Shown here: positions 26,078-37,608 of the stretch, piece by piece
Layout: every line of letters begins with the position of its first letter
Position numbering within the stretch: position 1 is the stretch's first letter
Assembly: GCA_015680685.1 (NCBI GenBank)
Contig: MNCI01037707.1
Location: 159,197-223,196 of the forward strand
From: Gnetum montanum
Lineage: Eukaryota; Streptophyta; Gnetopsida; Gnetales; Gnetaceae
Direction: 5' to 3'
DNA: 64,000 nt
Notes under the pieces: generated by a model
What the model saw: only the letters and a program-made list of their open reading frames with translations
Database searches by the model: none
Told to the model about the DNA's origin: nothing
Translations under genes and position numbers: made by a program

Positions 26078-26990
26078 TGAAACACCTCAAAGAAATTTAT
26101 GTGAAAAAAAAAAAGCTTGGTGATCAAGATCTACATTGTAATTTGATAAGGATTTAAAGGTAGAAGAAATTGCCTTGTTTCCTCATCAAAATTCTATCTT
26201 GTGGACTTATTTTAACAAAAATATTAGGCCAATTTTTCATGTAAAATAAATTTTATTACTCAAAATTTATGAATTTTATTAAGCCAACATATAAGAACCA
26301 AAAAGGCCAAAAATGCTACCAAATGTTGCAGGAAAAGTCTCATATGTTGGCAACCTATACACAGCAGTTTTGGGTAGTGAAAAGTGCTAAATATGATGTA
26401 ATTCTAAGCCCAAAAGGTCCAAAACGTTAGTAGTTCACATGCTACAAATTTCAGCCATCAAAAGTATCAAAAACATGATAGGAAATATGTAGAAATTTTT
26501 TACAATTAAGTTAGTGGAGAATTAGCAAACTCATGGCCTATTTGAACCAAAATTTTTATCATTTTGAGGACTCTTATATCATTTGAAACTCTCCCAAAAA
26601 CTGAAAAATTTTCAAACAAAGAGATCTAAAAGTCTAGATCCATTCTTCAACATAGATCATTAGAAGTGCTGAGACCTTGATGTAGATCGAGAAAATGAGA
26701 CTCACTTGGGAGGACTGTAGGACATGCACATTGCCCACCCATGAGCTAGAATCTTGTCACCATTGTTTCAAAATGTCATGAAATGATTACAACTTCACAT
26801 TTTATACTCTCTTACCCTATACTCATTACAAAATTAATATAGATTATTTGCAGTGTTTTGGCATATTTTTATTATTTCTATAAATATATTTCAGTGTTGG
26901 CTTTGTCTATTACACATTTTCTCACTTTTTTTCACCTATATTCATATTTGGTGATAGACTTTCAAAGTCCATAAGTAATCATCAAGATCG
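26078..26990 (+). mobile_element. 3' LTR of Tat-like copy F (right end approximate)
   Basis: Begins TGAAACACCTC, matching the LTR starts of D (42589) and E (59435, minus). TATA box TATAAATA at 26879-26886, about 800 bp into the LTR (about 870 bp in E). The right end is placed only roughly, before the LINE-like remnant. Confidence 0.65.
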
Positions 26991-26999
26991 TTTAAGGTA

Positions 27000-27560
27000 C
27001 CTCAAATCCTTTCCAAGGCTTGTGGATCCTAGGGGTAAAACTATTTCACTCTAAGATCTTTGGTTTTCCATTATCGATCCTTTTAGTCATTACAAGATCC
27101 TCATTTATCCAAATGCCCTTCCTAATTCTTACTTTGCTTCATGTAGCTTCAATGTCTCTAAACATATACTCTATCTTTTACATCATGAAACTTAACATTA
27201 CATGTCAGGGCTTTTCACATCATTCATATAAAATCCTAAAAAGTTTATCGATTTTTGGAGAATTTATATGTATATCCTTTGTAAGTTTTTCAACTTTCTT
27301 AAACAAAGTTTCATTTGTTTCACCCTCTATCTCTAGGATACCTACAAAACACAATTTTTTTTTCTTTTATCCTTTTTCATCTTGCTTTTTCAAAGCTTCT
27401 ACGATTGTAGATCCTGTCTTTATCTCTGCTCGTTCAACATTATATTCATTTTTATTTTCTTCCACCTTGGCTTCAAGTTTTACTAATTTCATCAAAATCT
27501 ATTCATTATTCTTTTGAGCAATATTAGGCTTCTTTGTCCTTCAATATTTTATTCAAGGAA
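27000..27560 (-). pseudogene. LINE ORF1-like remnant
   Basis: On the minus strand, a Lys/Glu-rich coiled-coil segment is followed by NCVLVGIPEIEGETNE, SPKIDKLFRIL and later IRKGIWINEDLVMTKRI. This order (coiled coil, a strand with V-GIPE, then a segment ending in INEDL) resembles ORF1 proteins of L1-type LINEs. There are internal stops and no ORF2 nearby. The hydrophobic plus-strand frame over the same bases is its shadow. The family call is tentative. Confidence 0.4.
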
Positions 27561-28757
27561 TAATACCCTTTGAATAATTTCTTTGTTTTGTTTATGGATT
27601 TCATTTAGCAATGCTATTTTGTTAATCATATACTCCCATTATGTAACTAGAATTTCTTTAAGAGAAAATGCATTTATATATTTTTTGTGTGCCCTATGAT
27701 AAACCCTATTATTTTAGCTTCTTAAACCCTCCCTTGGTCAAAAATCTTGCTAAATTAATGTTACCCCAAAATTAACCCCAAATTTAGGATCATGACCAAC
27801 ATATACATGAGAATTGTCCACATTTTTGGAATTATACTTTTATTTGATTGGCTCGATGAGAGACCATTTGTTTTTTTTAAGAAAACCCCTCTAAGGCCCC
27901 AATTGTGGATATAAAATTCATGTAATGCTTTCCTCCCTCTCTTAAATCAAATATGTCAAATCTCTCTCTCTCAATCATGCTCTAGCATTGAGAACCCTTG
28001 AAGTCAACCTTGAAAAGCCTTTTCATAGAGCATTTGAGCCTCGCTATAAGGAGTTGTCCTTCCTGCAAATACCTCAAACCTACTAACCAAGGTAGAATAA
28101 AGATATTTAAGTTCTTGTTCATTATTCTTTAAAATCTATTTTTGATGCCTTTGGCATTTGTTTCACATATTTGAATTTCAAATTCTGTATTTCTACCTTT
28201 CAATCTAATATCTTGGTAAGTTTATCCATAAAATTTATTATGTCCTGGTTTTCACCTTCTTCAACAAACTTTAAGGCATGTTTCTAGTGGCATTTCCCAT
28301 TACTAAAAATTCTATTAAATAATACTATACCTTGTGGTGAGGTCATGGTCTTAACCATAACACAACCAGAAGTCATATTCTATGAAATTTTCTCAATGGT
28401 GACAAACCATGACTTGCAATGAGGTCATGATCCTCACCATGACCCAACCAAAAGTCACGGTCAACATTCTCTTCTTGACCAAGGATTATTTTCCCCTCAT
28501 GATCTAAAAATTTGATAACTTCTAATGCTTCTAATATCCTTTGACATTCAAGCATCATTTCAACAAATCTATGAATAATTAATAGCACTTGTGTATAGCT
28601 CAACCTAGCTTGTTCATGCTACCTATGATTTCTTCCTATTATACATAAATAACTTCATCCATTGACTAATATGTGGAAAAATAATAGGACTTGTGGAGAG
28701 CTTAGCTAAGCCTATCCATGTTGCCTATGGTTGCTTCCCATTAACTAGAATGAACCC
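27561..28757. repeat. Non-coding stretch with two local duplications
   Basis: 28330-28380 and 28411-28462 are direct repeats (core GAGGTCATG...ACC, offset about 81 bp). 28585-28646 and 28687-28750 are a second pair (core ACTTGTG-AGCT, offset about 102 bp). No gene is supported; the small minus-strand frame 28373-28603 lies in the first repeat. Confidence 0.6.
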
Positions 28758-29588
28758 TGATGAGTGGTAGGTACCCCCTATTCCCAACCAAACAAATCAC
28801 AAGAATTGCACTAGCGATCCAGTGGAATTCCATGAACTTAGTCCCTAAATGTACCAATGAGCAAGGAGAGTGACTTAAAGACATGATCGTTGTCTTCTTA
28901 GATTCACTTGTGTAAGCTCAGTTGTATGGTTAAGTGCAAGACAAGGAATACGATATTTTTTTATATTTTATATTTTATTTGTTTAATCTAAGCATGAAAT
29001 AAAAGTAATTAATTATAAATTAACTAATTAACTATCTAATGCCTGTAATCTAATTAGCCTAACATAAGCATCTACATCTGCTTTCCATTTGCATCCTAAA
29101 CTCACTCTAACAGCACTAGGTTACCAAGTGTCTATCACTGGATGTACCAAATAGCCACTACTGGGATTACCCAATGTTAAGTGGTATGTTTGAAGAAATC
29201 GTACTCATGTGTGATTAATTTTGTTAATTAACTAAAGATATAAATATAAAATACATAAGTAATAAAATTAATAAACATTAATCTATTCTAAGTGCTTCAA
29301 GGAGTTCCAAGAATCTCATCTTTATTATCATTCACGTACAATGATGCTCAAATAAGGATTCATACAATCCTTGAAGTCCTACCACAAGCACTTAAAAATT
29401 ATTCTAACTCTGGACTAGCAAAACTTCAAGAGTTTGGCTAGGCTATTGACTTATGTATGCCTAAATGTGTTGTATGTATGCACTTTTATAGGCAAGACTA
29501 GATACTGCATTGACGCATCAAAACCATGTGTCGATGGGGTTGCATCATGCAAGCCCATTGACACAGCTAGTCAAATGATGATTCATCA
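28758..29588 (-). mobile_element. 3' LTR of copy B
   Basis: 831 bp, with TGATGAAT at the 29588 end and CCACTCATCA at the 28758 end when read on the minus strand. The TATA box (CCTATAAAAG) is near 29487-29494. The polypurine tract GTTGTGGAGGTA is at 29589-29600. Confidence 0.85.
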
Positions 29589-29886
29589 TACCTCCACAAC
29601 TACGTGAAAACTCATCCTTAAGTGAACAAAAGTAGGATCGATCTTCTTATAAAAATTGGAAAGAAATGGGATTATTAACTAACAGACTCTACTAACTAAC
29701 TCTAAGAGCCAGATTGCATGAATTTACAAAAATAACAAAAATGGGTTCCTTAGATAATAAAAATAAGACACCCTTACAAAAATGAATATCAAGATCCTCT
29801 TATTTTTGAAGACAAAGAGAAGATCAAATAGTGACAGAAAGTGGACGCTCTTGGGATGCTAAGAGACCTTCTCTAGGATCCTACGC

Positions 29887-32656
29887 TCATGGTACTGGTG
29901 GTAGAGGTTGAGGGTGTGGCTATGATTATCCTACTACAACTACTACTTCTAGTGAAAGATGAAAAGCATCCAACAATGCTTTCATCTTATTTTCCTTACT
30001 TCATGCATCATACATAATCCATGCAACTTCACCTATATGGGCTGGTATGAGGATGTCCCACAAATAGGGCATTGTATGGAATAGCTCCTTAACATTGATA
30101 AACCATGCTACAAGCTATTTGTGTTCAATGTTGAATACCTTAACAAAGTTCTGTAGTTCATGGTAGTCATTCATTCTTTTGGCTAGGTTCTTAGTAACTG
30201 ATCATTGATCTATGAAATGACTTCTAAGAACTTCAAGCTCAGCATTAGCTATTTATAGCTTTTCCTTGGTGTCCTTATGGTGCTTGAACTCAAACTCATA
30301 GAAAGCATACAAGCTGGTCACCTACTCTTTTAATTTTGACATTGGCCTTCCTGCTACCAACATTGCTAAGTTTACGTAGTGAATGTTGGCTAGCTTCATG
30401 TATTCTATCATTTCCTCTATCTCCAACCCCTTTAATAATATTTCTTCTTTGTTGTAGGTATTCAATCCATCAACAATTGGCAGCCATACATCACCTCTCT
30501 ACTAGAGTTACTAGAGGACCTCATTCATCTTCATCTTGGCCAATGAGATTTCCTTCTCATTTATCTCCTTGAGGGGCCCTACATGGTCCCTGTAATAAAC
30601 TTTGACTCATTCAAACTTCAAGGCCTCATTTAAATGACTATTTTCTAGCACAGTGCTCAGACATTCTCCATTGATAGATTTCTATTTTCTGTTGCCAACC
30701 TCCTTAGATCCATATTCACCTTAGTGAGCTACTCCTACTATTATCTCACAAATTTGACCATCTGGTCTTTTTTCTCCTTAAGATTGCATAGGTGATGGAT
30801 GTCCTTGGTCAAGGCCAATTTCTCCTTATGAAATAATACTAAGTTCCTATCGATGCTATTAGCAAGAGATTCTAATAGGGACACATTGAAGACCATCATC
30901 TTCTTAGCATTTGTAGCCTCTTTTAGCCGATTTTAAAACTAAAGGAAAGCTTCATCCTGTGTGATAGCTTGGTTGAGAATGGTGGGATCAACTAGCCAAG
31001 CTCTCAATTCTGAAACCTTGATAGCCAACCTTCAATTCTTAGTTGTGGCTACCTCAAGTTAGACATTTGATATAATGATCTTTCCCTTTGTTTCTAGAAG
31101 CTCCAATTAGATTGTAGTGATTTCATCTCAACAAAGATCTTTGGAAGTGGTTACCTAGTTTCCACTAGTCTGTCCAATACTTCCTCATGTTGGGCTACAC
31201 TTAGCTTTCTACTCCCTACTTTTGTAGAAGCCTACACACCCTTGAGTGTAGTAATATCTAACATGACTATCGTAGGAGCATTAAGTGCTTCTGCCACTCT
31301 ATTGGCTACCACCTCCATCATTGTTTATGCCCACGATGCTGCATGACTAGGACAATGATTCCCTCACCCTTCTCTAGGCACACCAAAAAAGTAGTAGCAT
31401 TCCTAGAGATTTTTGGAAATTCTTCTTGTCCAAGGATGAACACTATTACCTATTAGATGCTTAGATTTGATCTAGTGGACCCTTGCATTTGTTGGCTTAA
31501 AAATAGCAGTGCCATCTCTTCCAACCATCTTATACTACAAGTTACTTCATTAAGGTGGCTTAATTATGGTTGGCAGGTTGAAGAGTCTCTACCTATTTCT
31601 CACTTCTACTATAACAATTTCTCATGGAGTTTCCTCATGCATTCTATAGCCACACAAACCTCTGGCATTTTCTCTCCAATTGGTGGTGGTGGTGGTCATT
31701 CCTCCTCAAGAAGCTTAGTAGCTACTTTGACCTTCATTGTCTCCTATCAAGAAGTAGTAGGAGCATGATGAATGGTGTCATTAGCATACCAAATATGCCT
31801 CCCCTTTTCCACAATTTTCTGATTAGGCAAGGAAATGGGAGTGTCTTCCTTCCATGCTCATTCTCTTTGAAGTGATTGTCTATTTTCAAGAAGATGAGCT
31901 GTGGGAGATTGACTGGGAATTTTTTGCTTAAAGCAGTGCATGCATAGGTGGAGAAGGTAGTAACTTTGCTTGGCCTCATCATTAGGTTTATGTGGTAGGC
32001 CAAGATCTTGAAATACACTCTCTCTCCACCTTGGTGAGTTCAGTGTACTCCTTACGATCCATCCCATAGCACCATTAAATCCACTCCTTCTTTGCCTTTA
32101 GGTCTTCTTTGAGTGGAAATCTCTACTAATGTTACCCAAGTGTTAAGTAGTCTAAGGGCCTCTACAATGGCCTTAACCAAATAGTAGATGTTGATATCTT
32201 TGATTTTGACAATGAAGTCTACCTATCGATTATTGTAGAGGAGATAGGCCTCCCCAAGTACCACTTCTCATTGAAAGTGAGGATGGGCCACATGGGGGAT
32301 CCCTAGAATTAAGTTTTGATATCTTTTGATGTTAAGTCCAAGAAGGTGACAAAGTTAAGTTCTTGAAGAACCAAACTCTAGACCTCCCTAGAACAAATTC
32401 GTTCAAGGCAAGCCTCGGTCAATGTGACCTCCAAATTTGGCCTAGGTCTCGGCACCTCATCTTGCCTTGACTAGCCCATCTCTATGGTGGGAATCTAATG
32501 GACAAATTTCACATCAAGCTCCTCCCGAAAAGGTCCCATTGCATGGATCTTAGCTTCTATTTCTTGGGACTTTTGTGGTTGTTGGCCCCTTCCTTCTCTC
32601 ATTTGCTTCTCCCTTGGTTGGGATGGTCCTGTACCTTGTGATCTTTTTGATGCAAT
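29887..32656 (-). pseudogene. Athila-like accessory (third) ORF, coiled-coil protein, copy B
   Basis: Aligns along its length with the frames in A and Z. It keeps KKFPVNLPQLIFL and LPFPCLIRKL (near 31800-31950), the Leu/Lys/Glu coiled-coil middle, MTEYMKLANI near 30400 and the C-terminal PAHIGEVAW. The TGA stop is at 29887-29889. The expected start codon near 32656 is lost (ATT for ATG). Many stops. The C-terminal motif survives in all three decayed copies, so it was conserved while the elements were active. Confidence 0.7.
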
Positions 32657-33090
32657 ATGTGATCACAAACATAACCAAGGATTAGTGCTTTATGTGTAAC
32701 TTGTAATACTCTTATACCTTCTTTCTTTTTGACAAGTTACACTTAGGTTAGCTATGACCATGGTAGATTGAATATTTTATTATTATTTTATTCATTAAGC
32801 TACCTAAGTTTGTTGATGAGGTTTAACTTGGTATATATGGTGGTTTTAATATTATTTTATCAGTTAAATCTTGGGGAGTTAGGAAAATTTTGAAAAATTT
32901 TCCATCATAAACTATATTCTTATGGCCCCCACAACACAAAGCTCATCTCTAATAGCTTGAGGGTCAAAAAAACAAGGTGATTTGGACAAGCAGTTTAAAA
33001 GTTATGTTTTTAGAAAGGCTCTAGGCTCTAAAAATTGCAAAAACACTCTTGGCATTATCATGAAACTATGAAAATTTTTCTAACACCCAT

Positions 33091-33190
33091 CACATATTTA
33101 TACTATTTTTCCCATGTGTTGACAAGGATGCATTGATAGGGATGCATCAACATATCTAGCTGCATCAACAGGGATGCATCAATGTAGCCA
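33091..33190 (-). promoter_or_regulatory. Putative internal promoter before the accessory ORF, copy B
   Basis: On the minus strand, four TTGATGCA or CAATGCATCC repeats and CAACACATGG are followed by GGGAAAAATAGTATAAATAT (TATA at 33091-33102). It corresponds to 12955-13030 of copy A. The words match this copy's own U3 (GATGCAACCCCATCGACACATGG-like order in 29500-29588). Promoter activity is inferred. Confidence 0.5.
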
Positions 33191-33539
33191 TAGAAAAAAA
33201 TTTGCACACATAAAAACTAAGGGTAGAAAAAGAGTTTTGAAATGAAACTAGAGTTCAAGGAAATCCAAAAAAGCCTAGAATAAGGATAAACTATGAAGAG
33301 GGCTTGAAATTTGTTGGAAAAGGGGAGATTATAATGGAGTTTTATGGCCAAGGAGTGTAAAAACTAGATGTTGCATGGTGAAAAACAATATGTTTAAGCA
33401 TGAAATGACTAAGGGATAGGAGAATTAACCATGCAAACCAACAAGTATGTAAGTGTGTCCTTCCCATAGCAGAATTACACAAGATTTTTCCCTCTAAACT
33501 CCATAGATGCACTAAATTAAGGCTTCTTCTTACTATTAG

Positions 33540-34330
33540 AGATCTGGATCATATATGCTAGAGTCTTCAATTTGGAGATCCAGAGACCACCAAACTTTTT
33601 CTCATATCTTGCTTGGGAATGAAGGATTCTATCATTGTTCTAGCATCTATAGCTAAGATCAATTCAATGGAAGCGATTTCCCAAGAATTGAATTTCAAGA
33701 TTTCGATTATCTTCTTGACATCTGTGGTGGGGTTCCTCTAGCATTGGAAATTGTCAAAAAAAAATATTGCCAATGAGGGGAACAAGAAAATGGTAGTGGA
33801 TTGCATCTAGCAACATGCAAAAAAATTGTGCTCTTATGGGAGTGACTTGGATTTGAATTTTTTGGCTTTTTCTTTTGAACATCTAGGTGAGGAATTCATA
33901 GATGCATTTTATGATATTTTTTGTTTCTTTCTCAAAAATAGATAGGATTTGTGAAAATGTTTTTTTGAAGAGGATGTTGTTAGAATTCTTGGCAATCGAG
34001 GTCTCATTAAAATGTTTTGTGAAATTAGTGAAGAGTTCAGGCTGGACAGTAGATATTTGGTAGGAATTGAGGTTCCCCTTGAGCCTGCAATCATGATATC
34101 TAGAAGTTGAGGAAATCAAATAACTATTATACAAGAGCTTGAAAAATAAATGTTGCAACCAAAGGTTATGTTCATTTCCTCTTCCAAATTCTAAGAAATT
34201 TTAATGCTTTTAACCATCATAAAATTTTACTTTTCATTCTTTGAAATGTTGCATTGAAATTCAATGTAGGAGTCACTTCCTAAGATTAAGGGTGTAGTTT
34301 TGGATGCTGGCTTGCATGAAATCATAGAGG
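33540..34330 (+). pseudogene. NB-ARC (NBS-LRR resistance gene) fragment
   Basis: The only host-gene-like piece found. ICGGVPLALEIV near 33718-33755 matches the GLPLA motif of plant NB-ARC proteins. It is followed at the expected distance by LAFSFEHLGEEFIDAFYDIF-CFF (near 33850-33940), which fits the ARC2 stretch around LDIACFF in TIR-type proteins. KIKGVVLDAG near 34280 resembles the segment that follows the NBS in such proteins. The frame shifts more than once and stops occur. P-loop, TIR and LRR parts are not visible. It lies between copy B and a young LTR. Confidence 0.5.
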
Positions 34331-34339
34331 AGCAACCCA

Positions 34340-34789
34340 TTGTTGCACATGTAAAAACAAACTCTACACCAGCAACTTCTCAATAGCCCATGCTTGATTC
34401 AGTGGTTACATTTACTTGTCAATCCACCACTACTCTACTTGACTCCATTACATGGCCTAAATGTGCCAACATTTCTACCCTCCTTAAAATGCTTAAAAAC
34501 TTTTTTTTGTTTAAAAAAGGATTACAAATATCAACTAAGAAACAACAATTTTCTTGAACATTTACATGAAAAACTAGAATCTTTTTGAGGAACACTTCCA
34601 CCAAACTTATGTTTTGATGAAATAAAAACCTTACTCCTAATAAAACTAGAAAACTGTATAAACAAATCTTTATACAAACTAATCTGTAGGTAGGAAGAGA
34701 ATAGTTAAAGTAACTCATGTAGGAATTCTCATATTGTGAATCCTCTCATATGTAATTTCAGTAGTGATGAATGCTCTTCTTTCTTCTTC
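34340..34789. other. Intergenic, nothing recognised
   Basis: AT-rich sequence with short frames on both strands, none with recognisable similarity or conserved composition. Confidence 0.5.
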
Positions 34790-35191
34790 TTGCCTTGTTG
34801 AAGCTTTAACTTAGTCTTCATCCTCGTCTTCAACAACTGTCTTTGTCTCTTTCTCATTCAATTCTCTGGCCGCTGATTTTTGAGGTTCGTCCCAACTAGT
34901 TGCTTTTGTGTCTTGAGACACAAAAGCCTCTCCCTAAGAATCATCTTTCCTAAACTCTCCTCAGTATTCAGCATTGGTAGTACATACATGAAAGTTTTCC
35001 CAAACATTGGAATGTATAGAAAGTTCACCAGTGAGAAATCTAAACTCATATGAAAGCCAAGGTAAGAAAGGGCTTTCACTAGATGCTCCATGAGTGGTTG
35101 CCTTACAATAGGATCTCAATACATGCTCTAGGCAGCATCCCATAACATATGGGATAAAAGGCATTCTTGTTGCCATCTCTCCAACAACCAT
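34790..35191 (-). pseudogene. Unrecognised reading frame behind a TATA box
   Basis: ATG at 35191 in the good context AAAGATGG. The frame reads MVVGEMATRMPFIPYVMGCC and onward, and continues past two in-frame stops (near 34960 and 34940) into an acidic/basic tail (EDEDED, then RQEEERR) for about 130 codons. TATATAAGG lies at 35279-35287, about 90 bp upstream. Codon content and tail look protein-like, but I cannot assign a family. It could be a first exon, a decayed small gene or chance. Confidence 0.35.
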
Positions 35192-35278
35192 CTTTCTACC
35201 TCACACTTAAACACTTCACTTGCCTTTCTCACTCAAGCATTGAATTGAAAAATGATGTATTTCATGTAATTGACATCT

Positions 35279-35287
35279 CCTTATATA
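35279..35287 (-). promoter_or_regulatory. TATA box candidate upstream of 35191
   Basis: TATATAAGG on the minus strand, about 90 bp before the ATG at 35191. Spacing suits a plant promoter. Confidence 0.4.
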
Positions 35288-35571
35288 GTGTAAGGTAAAT
35301 TTGAAATTCCCACTAATTCTACTAACCAACTTTGCGACTAAGCCAAAACTTATTTAATTTCCATCATCATACAGTTGGCTAATTCAACTTCCACTATTTG
35401 GTTGTTGAAATTAATTCACCACTATGTAGTTATCTAAACCATCACTCCCACTTACACACAACACAAGTAATGATTATTTTGAGAAAATATAAATTTAATA
35501 TTCAAACTAACACTTTGAACTAAATATTTTTAAACTAATACTCTAACACATACATGTTTTTATTATATCAT

Positions 35572-36502
35572 TGATGAGTGGCGAGGTACCCCTACACTCA
35601 ACCATACGAATACGAGCATGCACGCGCGATCCGGTCGAACTCCNNNNNNNNNNNNNNNNNNNNNNNNNNNNNNNNNNNNNNNNNNNNNNNNNNNNNNNNN
35701 NNNNNNNNNNNNNNNNNNNNNNNNNNNNNNNNNNNNNNNNNNNNNNNNNNNNNNNNNNNNNNNNNNNNNNNNNNNNNNNNNNNNNNNNNNNNNNNNNNNN
35801 NNNNNNNNNNNNNNNNNNNNNNNNNNNNNNNNNNNNNNNNNNNNNNNNNNNNNNNNNNNNNNNNNNNNNNNNNNNNNNNNNNNNNNNNNNNNNNNNNNNN
35901 NNNNNNNNNNNNNNNNNNNNNNNNNNNNNNNNNNNNNNNNNNNNNNNNNNNNNNNNNNNNNNNNNNNNNNNNNNNNNNNNNNNNNNNNNNNNNNNNNNNN
36001 NNNNNNNNNNNNNNNNNNNNNNNNNNNNNNNNNNNNNNNNNNNNNNNNNNNNNNNNNNNNNNNNNNNNNNNNNNNNNNNNNNNNNNNNNNNNNNNNNNNN
36101 NNNNNNNNNNNNNNNNNNNNNNNNNNNNNNNNNNNNNNNNNNNNNNNNNNNNNNNNNNNNNNNNNNNNNNNNNNNNNNNNNNNNNNNNNNNNNNNNNNNN
36201 NNNNNNNNNNNNNNNNNNNNNNNNNNNNNNNNNNNNNNNNNNNNNNNNNNNNNNNNNNNNNNNNNNNNNNNNNNNNNNNNNNNNNNNNNNNNNNNNNNNN
36301 NNNNNNNNNNNNNNNNNNNNNNNNNNNNNNNNNNNNNNNNNNNNNNNNNNNNNNNNNNNNNNNNNNNNNNNNNNNNNNNNNNNNNNNNNNNNNNNNNNNN
36401 NNNNNNNNNNNNNNNNNNNNNNNNNNNNNNNNNNNNNNNNNNNNNNNNNNNNNNNNNNNNNNNNNNNNNNTATCGCGGCCCAGTGGAAGTCGCGTCTCAT
36501 CA
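35572..36502 (-). mobile_element. Young Athila-like LTR with 5-bp target duplications; solo LTR or collapsed element
   Basis: Both outer ends are present: TGATGAGACGCGAC at the 36502 end and CCACTCATCA at the 35572 end on the minus strand. ATCAT occurs directly outside on both sides (35567-35571 and 36503-36507). CpG is abundant in the short readable parts, unlike A, B or C. The total length including the gap, 931 bp, equals one LTR of this family. No primer site follows the LTR end. A full element hidden in the gap cannot be excluded. Confidence 0.75.
35644..36470. other. Assembly gap (827 N)
   Basis: Run of N. The frames that cross it are artefacts. Confidence 0.99.
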
Positions 36503-36621
36503 ATCATATATACTTTCCTAAACATATGCATAGGATATACATACATATACTATGGTTAGATATTATAGAAATATGTATATATATTATTTATTATATATAT
36601 TATAACTAAGTATATATACAT

Positions 36622-37447
36622 TGATGAACGCACTTTTGGCATTGGCCACAACATTGCATACATGACATTGTGGTCCAGCTACGACGTCGAGGTATATTCC
36701 CCAAGTCTATAAATACCACACTTGGGCTCTAGTTTTGAATCATTTTCTTATCATTCTTAGCCAAAGTAGCAAAAATTTTGTCATTTCTTCTCTCTATAGT
36801 TAGAATATTTTCTGAGTGCCTGCAGAAGGAGTCTAAGTGTGTATGGTTCTTTCTTTGAGCACTAATGTACCTGAGCACAACACTATGATGGGAATAAAAT
36901 GAACTCTTTTGATAAACCTTGCAGCACTGAGAATATATTAATATTTTCTTTATTCCACTTTACTTTCTTACTCTTTACTTTAATGCATTTGAATTAAGTG
37001 ATTTATTTCAGGTTGTTAATGAACATAAGCATGACCACTTCGAGCATTCATATAGTACTTGGTAACGTAGCAATGCTTAACATTTGGTAGCCCAACAATG
37101 TGAGATGTGTTGATGATGTGTCCATGAAGGTGGGATGGTTACTTGTGTTAGGCTAGCTAATCAGTAGATGAATTAGATCTTCAATTACTTTACCTTTTAC
37201 TCTTGCTAGAGGTAATTACATTTATAAAATATAAAATGATAAAAATCATATACCTTAATTACACTTAAACCATACCCTTGAACTTCACAAGTGTAGTTGG
37301 AAGACAACGAGCATTCTCAACACCCATTTCACTTCCTAGAAGATCTAGTACATTAGATAACTATAGGTCCATAAAATTTGACCAGATCGCATGTAACACC
37401 TTAAGTGATTCGTATGGTTGGGAGTAGGGGTACCTTGCTGCTCATCA
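36622..37447 (+). mobile_element. 5' LTR of copy C
   Basis: 826 bp, TGATGAACGC to GCTCATCA. TATA box TCTATAAATA at 36706-36715. AGGGGTACCT near the end as in the other LTRs. The 5 bp to the left are TACAT. Confidence 0.88.
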
Positions 37448-37448
37448 T

Positions 37449-37466
37449 TAGCACTATTGTCAAGGA
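37449..37466 (+). other. Primer binding site of copy C
   Basis: TAGCACTATTGTCAAGGA is the tRNA-Asp-type site with C-to-T and G-to-A changes, placed as in copy A. Confidence 0.6.
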
Positions 37467-37608
37467 TCCTTTTGTTATTTCATGCACTATCTAGAACCTA
37501 GTGAAAAGTATTTAAATCATTGGAACAAACCTTAAAGTCATATCTTATTTTACCATTACTACAACAAATTCTTATAACACACTGTGATTTTTATTTCACT
37601 AATCGAAA

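Larger units (their letters stand above)
28758..33440 (-). mobile_element. Athila-like LTR retrotransposon copy B, 3' part only
   Basis: On the minus strand: spacer, internal TATA region, accessory ORF, polypurine tract and 3' LTR, as in copies A and Z. Similarity to A fades near 33440, where integrase should follow; an NB-ARC fragment on the other strand begins instead. The copy is therefore truncated or rearranged. CpG is largely gone. Confidence 0.8.

Noticed and set aside
27020-27517. 165-codon hydrophobic plus-strand frame
   Set aside because: It is the reverse of a Lys/Glu-rich minus-strand frame, which explains its Phe/Leu/Ser content.
35563-36609. Long frames on both strands across the N run
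   Set aside because: They are open only because N has no stops; the real flanks give short unrelated peptides and LTR ends.
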